A stretch of 5,121 nucleotides of DNA from an uncultured Actinomycetes bacterium (GTDB taxonomy: Bacteria > Actinomycetota > Actinomycetes > Nanopelagicales > Nanopelagicaceae): assembly GCA_903897155.1 (NCBI GenBank), contig CAIUAO010000051.1, positions 1-5,121 on the forward strand, in the 5' to 3' direction. Below, one piece after another: positions 4,419 through 5,121 of the stretch. The notes under the pieces were generated by a model. That model had not been told where the DNA came from and ran no database searches. It saw only the letters and a program-made list of their open reading frames with translations. The translations under genes and the position numbers were made by a program. Numbering within the stretch: position 1 is the stretch's first letter; every line of letters starts with the position of its first letter.

Positions 4419-5121
4419 ATGAGCGAGAACTCCCAAAACCCTGCCCACTTCATCGATCAGCTAGTCGATACCGACCCTGCTGAAACAGCGGAGTGGAGAG
4501 AGTCCTTAGACGCAGTTCTTAAAGCAGCAGGTCCAGTTCGCGCACGGTATCTCATGTTGTCGATGTTAAACCGTGCACAAGAAAAAAATCTTGGAGTCTC
4601 TGCGCTTCGCGCAACTGATTACATCAACAGTATTCCTCCAGCACTTGAACCACAGTTCCCTGGAGATGAAGCAATGGAACGTCGTATTCGTGCATTCATT
4701 AGATGGAACGCAGCAATCATGGTGCACCGTGCTCAGCGTCCAGGCGTTGGAGTAGGTGGACACATCTCTACTTATGCATCTTCTGCATCTTTATACGAAG
4801 TCGGCTTTAACCATTTCTTCCGTGGACAAGATCATGCAGGTGGCGGAGATCAAATTTTCTTCCAAGGCCATGCAAGTCCCGGCGTATACGCGCGCGCATT
4901 TATGGAAGGTCGTCTGACTGAAAAGCAGATGGATGGATTCCGACAAGAACTTTCACATGATGGGGGCGTATTATCTTCTTATCCTCATCCTCGCTTAATG
5001 CCTGAGTTCTGGCAGTTCCCAACAGTTTCTATGGGTCTTGGTCCAATTAATGCAATTTATCAAGCACGCTTTAATCGTTACTTAAATGGTCGCGGCATCA
5101 AAGACACAAGTGATCAAAATG
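4419..5121 (+). CDS. aceE: Pyruvate dehydrogenase E1 component, homodimeric type (N-terminal part)
   Basis: The frame is open to the right edge: 234 codons of a protein that is normally about 900 residues. E1 is the thiamine-diphosphate enzyme that decarboxylates pyruvate and reductively acetylates lipoyl groups on E2, feeding acetyl-CoA to the TCA cycle. The visible part aligns without gaps of note to E. coli AceE: DYINSIPP, ERRIRAFIRWNA, GGHISTYASSA, FNHFFRG, IFFQGHASPGVYARAF, LSSYPHPRLMPEFWQFPTVSMGLGPI and YQARF. H115 and H151 correspond to the catalytic-channel histidines H106 and H142 of E. coli, with the same 36-residue spacing. The ThDP/Mg motif (GDGEMDE) would begin shortly beyond the window. 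The ATG at 4419 fits the start of the conserved N-terminus (MSENSQNP...DTDPAETAEW) and the leaderless promoter. It is transcribed away from the DUF3052/peroxiredoxin pair. Confidence 0.97.
   Translation, partial: MSENSQNPAHFIDQLVDTDPAETAEWRESLDAVLKAAGPVRARYLMLSMLNRAQEKNLGVSALRATDYINSIPPALEPQFPGDEAMERRIRAFIRWNAAIMVHRAQRPGVGVGGHISTYASSASLYEVGFNHFFRGQDHAGGGDQIFFQGHASPGVYARAFMEGRLTEKQMDGFRQELSHDGGVLSSYPHPRLMPEFWQFPTVSMGLGPINAIYQARFNRYLNGRGIKDTSDQN

Larger units (their letters stand above)
4304..4434. repeat. Five GGGAGT/ACTCCC motifs in the DUF3052-aceE divergent region
   Basis: The 6-mer occurs at 4304-4309 and 4357-4362 as GGGAGT, and at 4368-4373, 4391-4396 and 4429-4434 as ACTCCC. The last two extend to AACTCCC and flank the aceE -10 box and start codon. 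The middle pair forms a hairpin. Five occurrences in 131 bp is far above the chance expectation of well under one. A shared binding site for a regulator of the divergent genes is possible, but no known operator is recognised. Confidence 0.45.

Noticed and set aside
4314..4448. N-terminal extension of the DUF3052 frame to an ATG at 4448
   Set aside because: It would overlap the aceE promoter and start, has no family similarity, and the AGGAGG/TTG start at 4313 fits better.
4566..4763. Open frames on both strands inside aceE
   Set aside because: They lie in the N-terminal part of aceE, whose continuous alignment with E. coli AceE accounts for the DNA.

Overview
The window looks like a chromosomal segment from a streamlined, moderate-GC actinobacterium. 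The closest match I can suggest is the freshwater Nanopelagicales ('acI') type, but that is inference from protein character and base composition. The sequence-level support is the actinobacterial gene set: a fused RNase HI/histidine phosphatase (Rv2228c type), a coiled-coil zinc-ribbon protein (Rv2229c type), an AhpE-type peroxiredoxin (Rv2238c type), a DUF3052 protein (Rv2239c type) and a homodimeric-type pyruvate dehydrogenase E1, aceE (Rv2241 type). These lie in the same relative order as their M. tuberculosis counterparts.

Layout from left to right. Bases 1-111 (+) are the last 36 codons of a TipAS-domain (MerR/TipA-like) regulator. Bases 106-245 hold two diverged copies of a ~50-bp hairpin repeat that probably acts as a terminator zone. 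Bases 302-320 are an exact 19-bp copy of the 3' end of rnpB. A GNAT acetyltransferase gene follows (407-853, -) with a leaderless-type promoter, then a 214-bp intergenic stretch with a phased TGCRCAC repeat cluster. The complete class A RNase P RNA gene (about 1068-1418, -) comes next. Upstream of it on the same strand are the RNase HI/phosphatase gene (1444-2517), the zinc-ribbon gene (2518-3243), tRNA-Val(UAC) (3288-3362), the peroxiredoxin gene (3415-3873) and the DUF3052 gene (3885-4313). aceE is divergent (4419 onward, +) and runs off the right edge.

Most of the minus-strand block deals with nucleic-acid processing or housekeeping: RNase H, RNase P RNA, a tRNA and a peroxiredoxin. Two tight gene pairs are seen. 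In zinc-ribbon/RNase H the stop codon directly abuts the next start. In DUF3052/peroxiredoxin the second gene's Shine-Dalgarno overlaps the first gene's stop. The DUF3052-aceE divergent region is rich in GGGAGT motifs and small hairpins.

The most notable observation is the 19-bp direct repeat (302-320 and 1068-1086). It reproduces exactly the terminal part of rnpB and brackets a ~750-bp segment that carries only the GNAT gene and the repeat cluster. This is the footprint expected of integration into the 3' end of rnpB, with the RNA gene regenerated and no integrase left inside. It is a hypothesis, checkable by comparison with related genomes. I saw no CRISPR array, transposase or clearly novel multi-gene system in the window.
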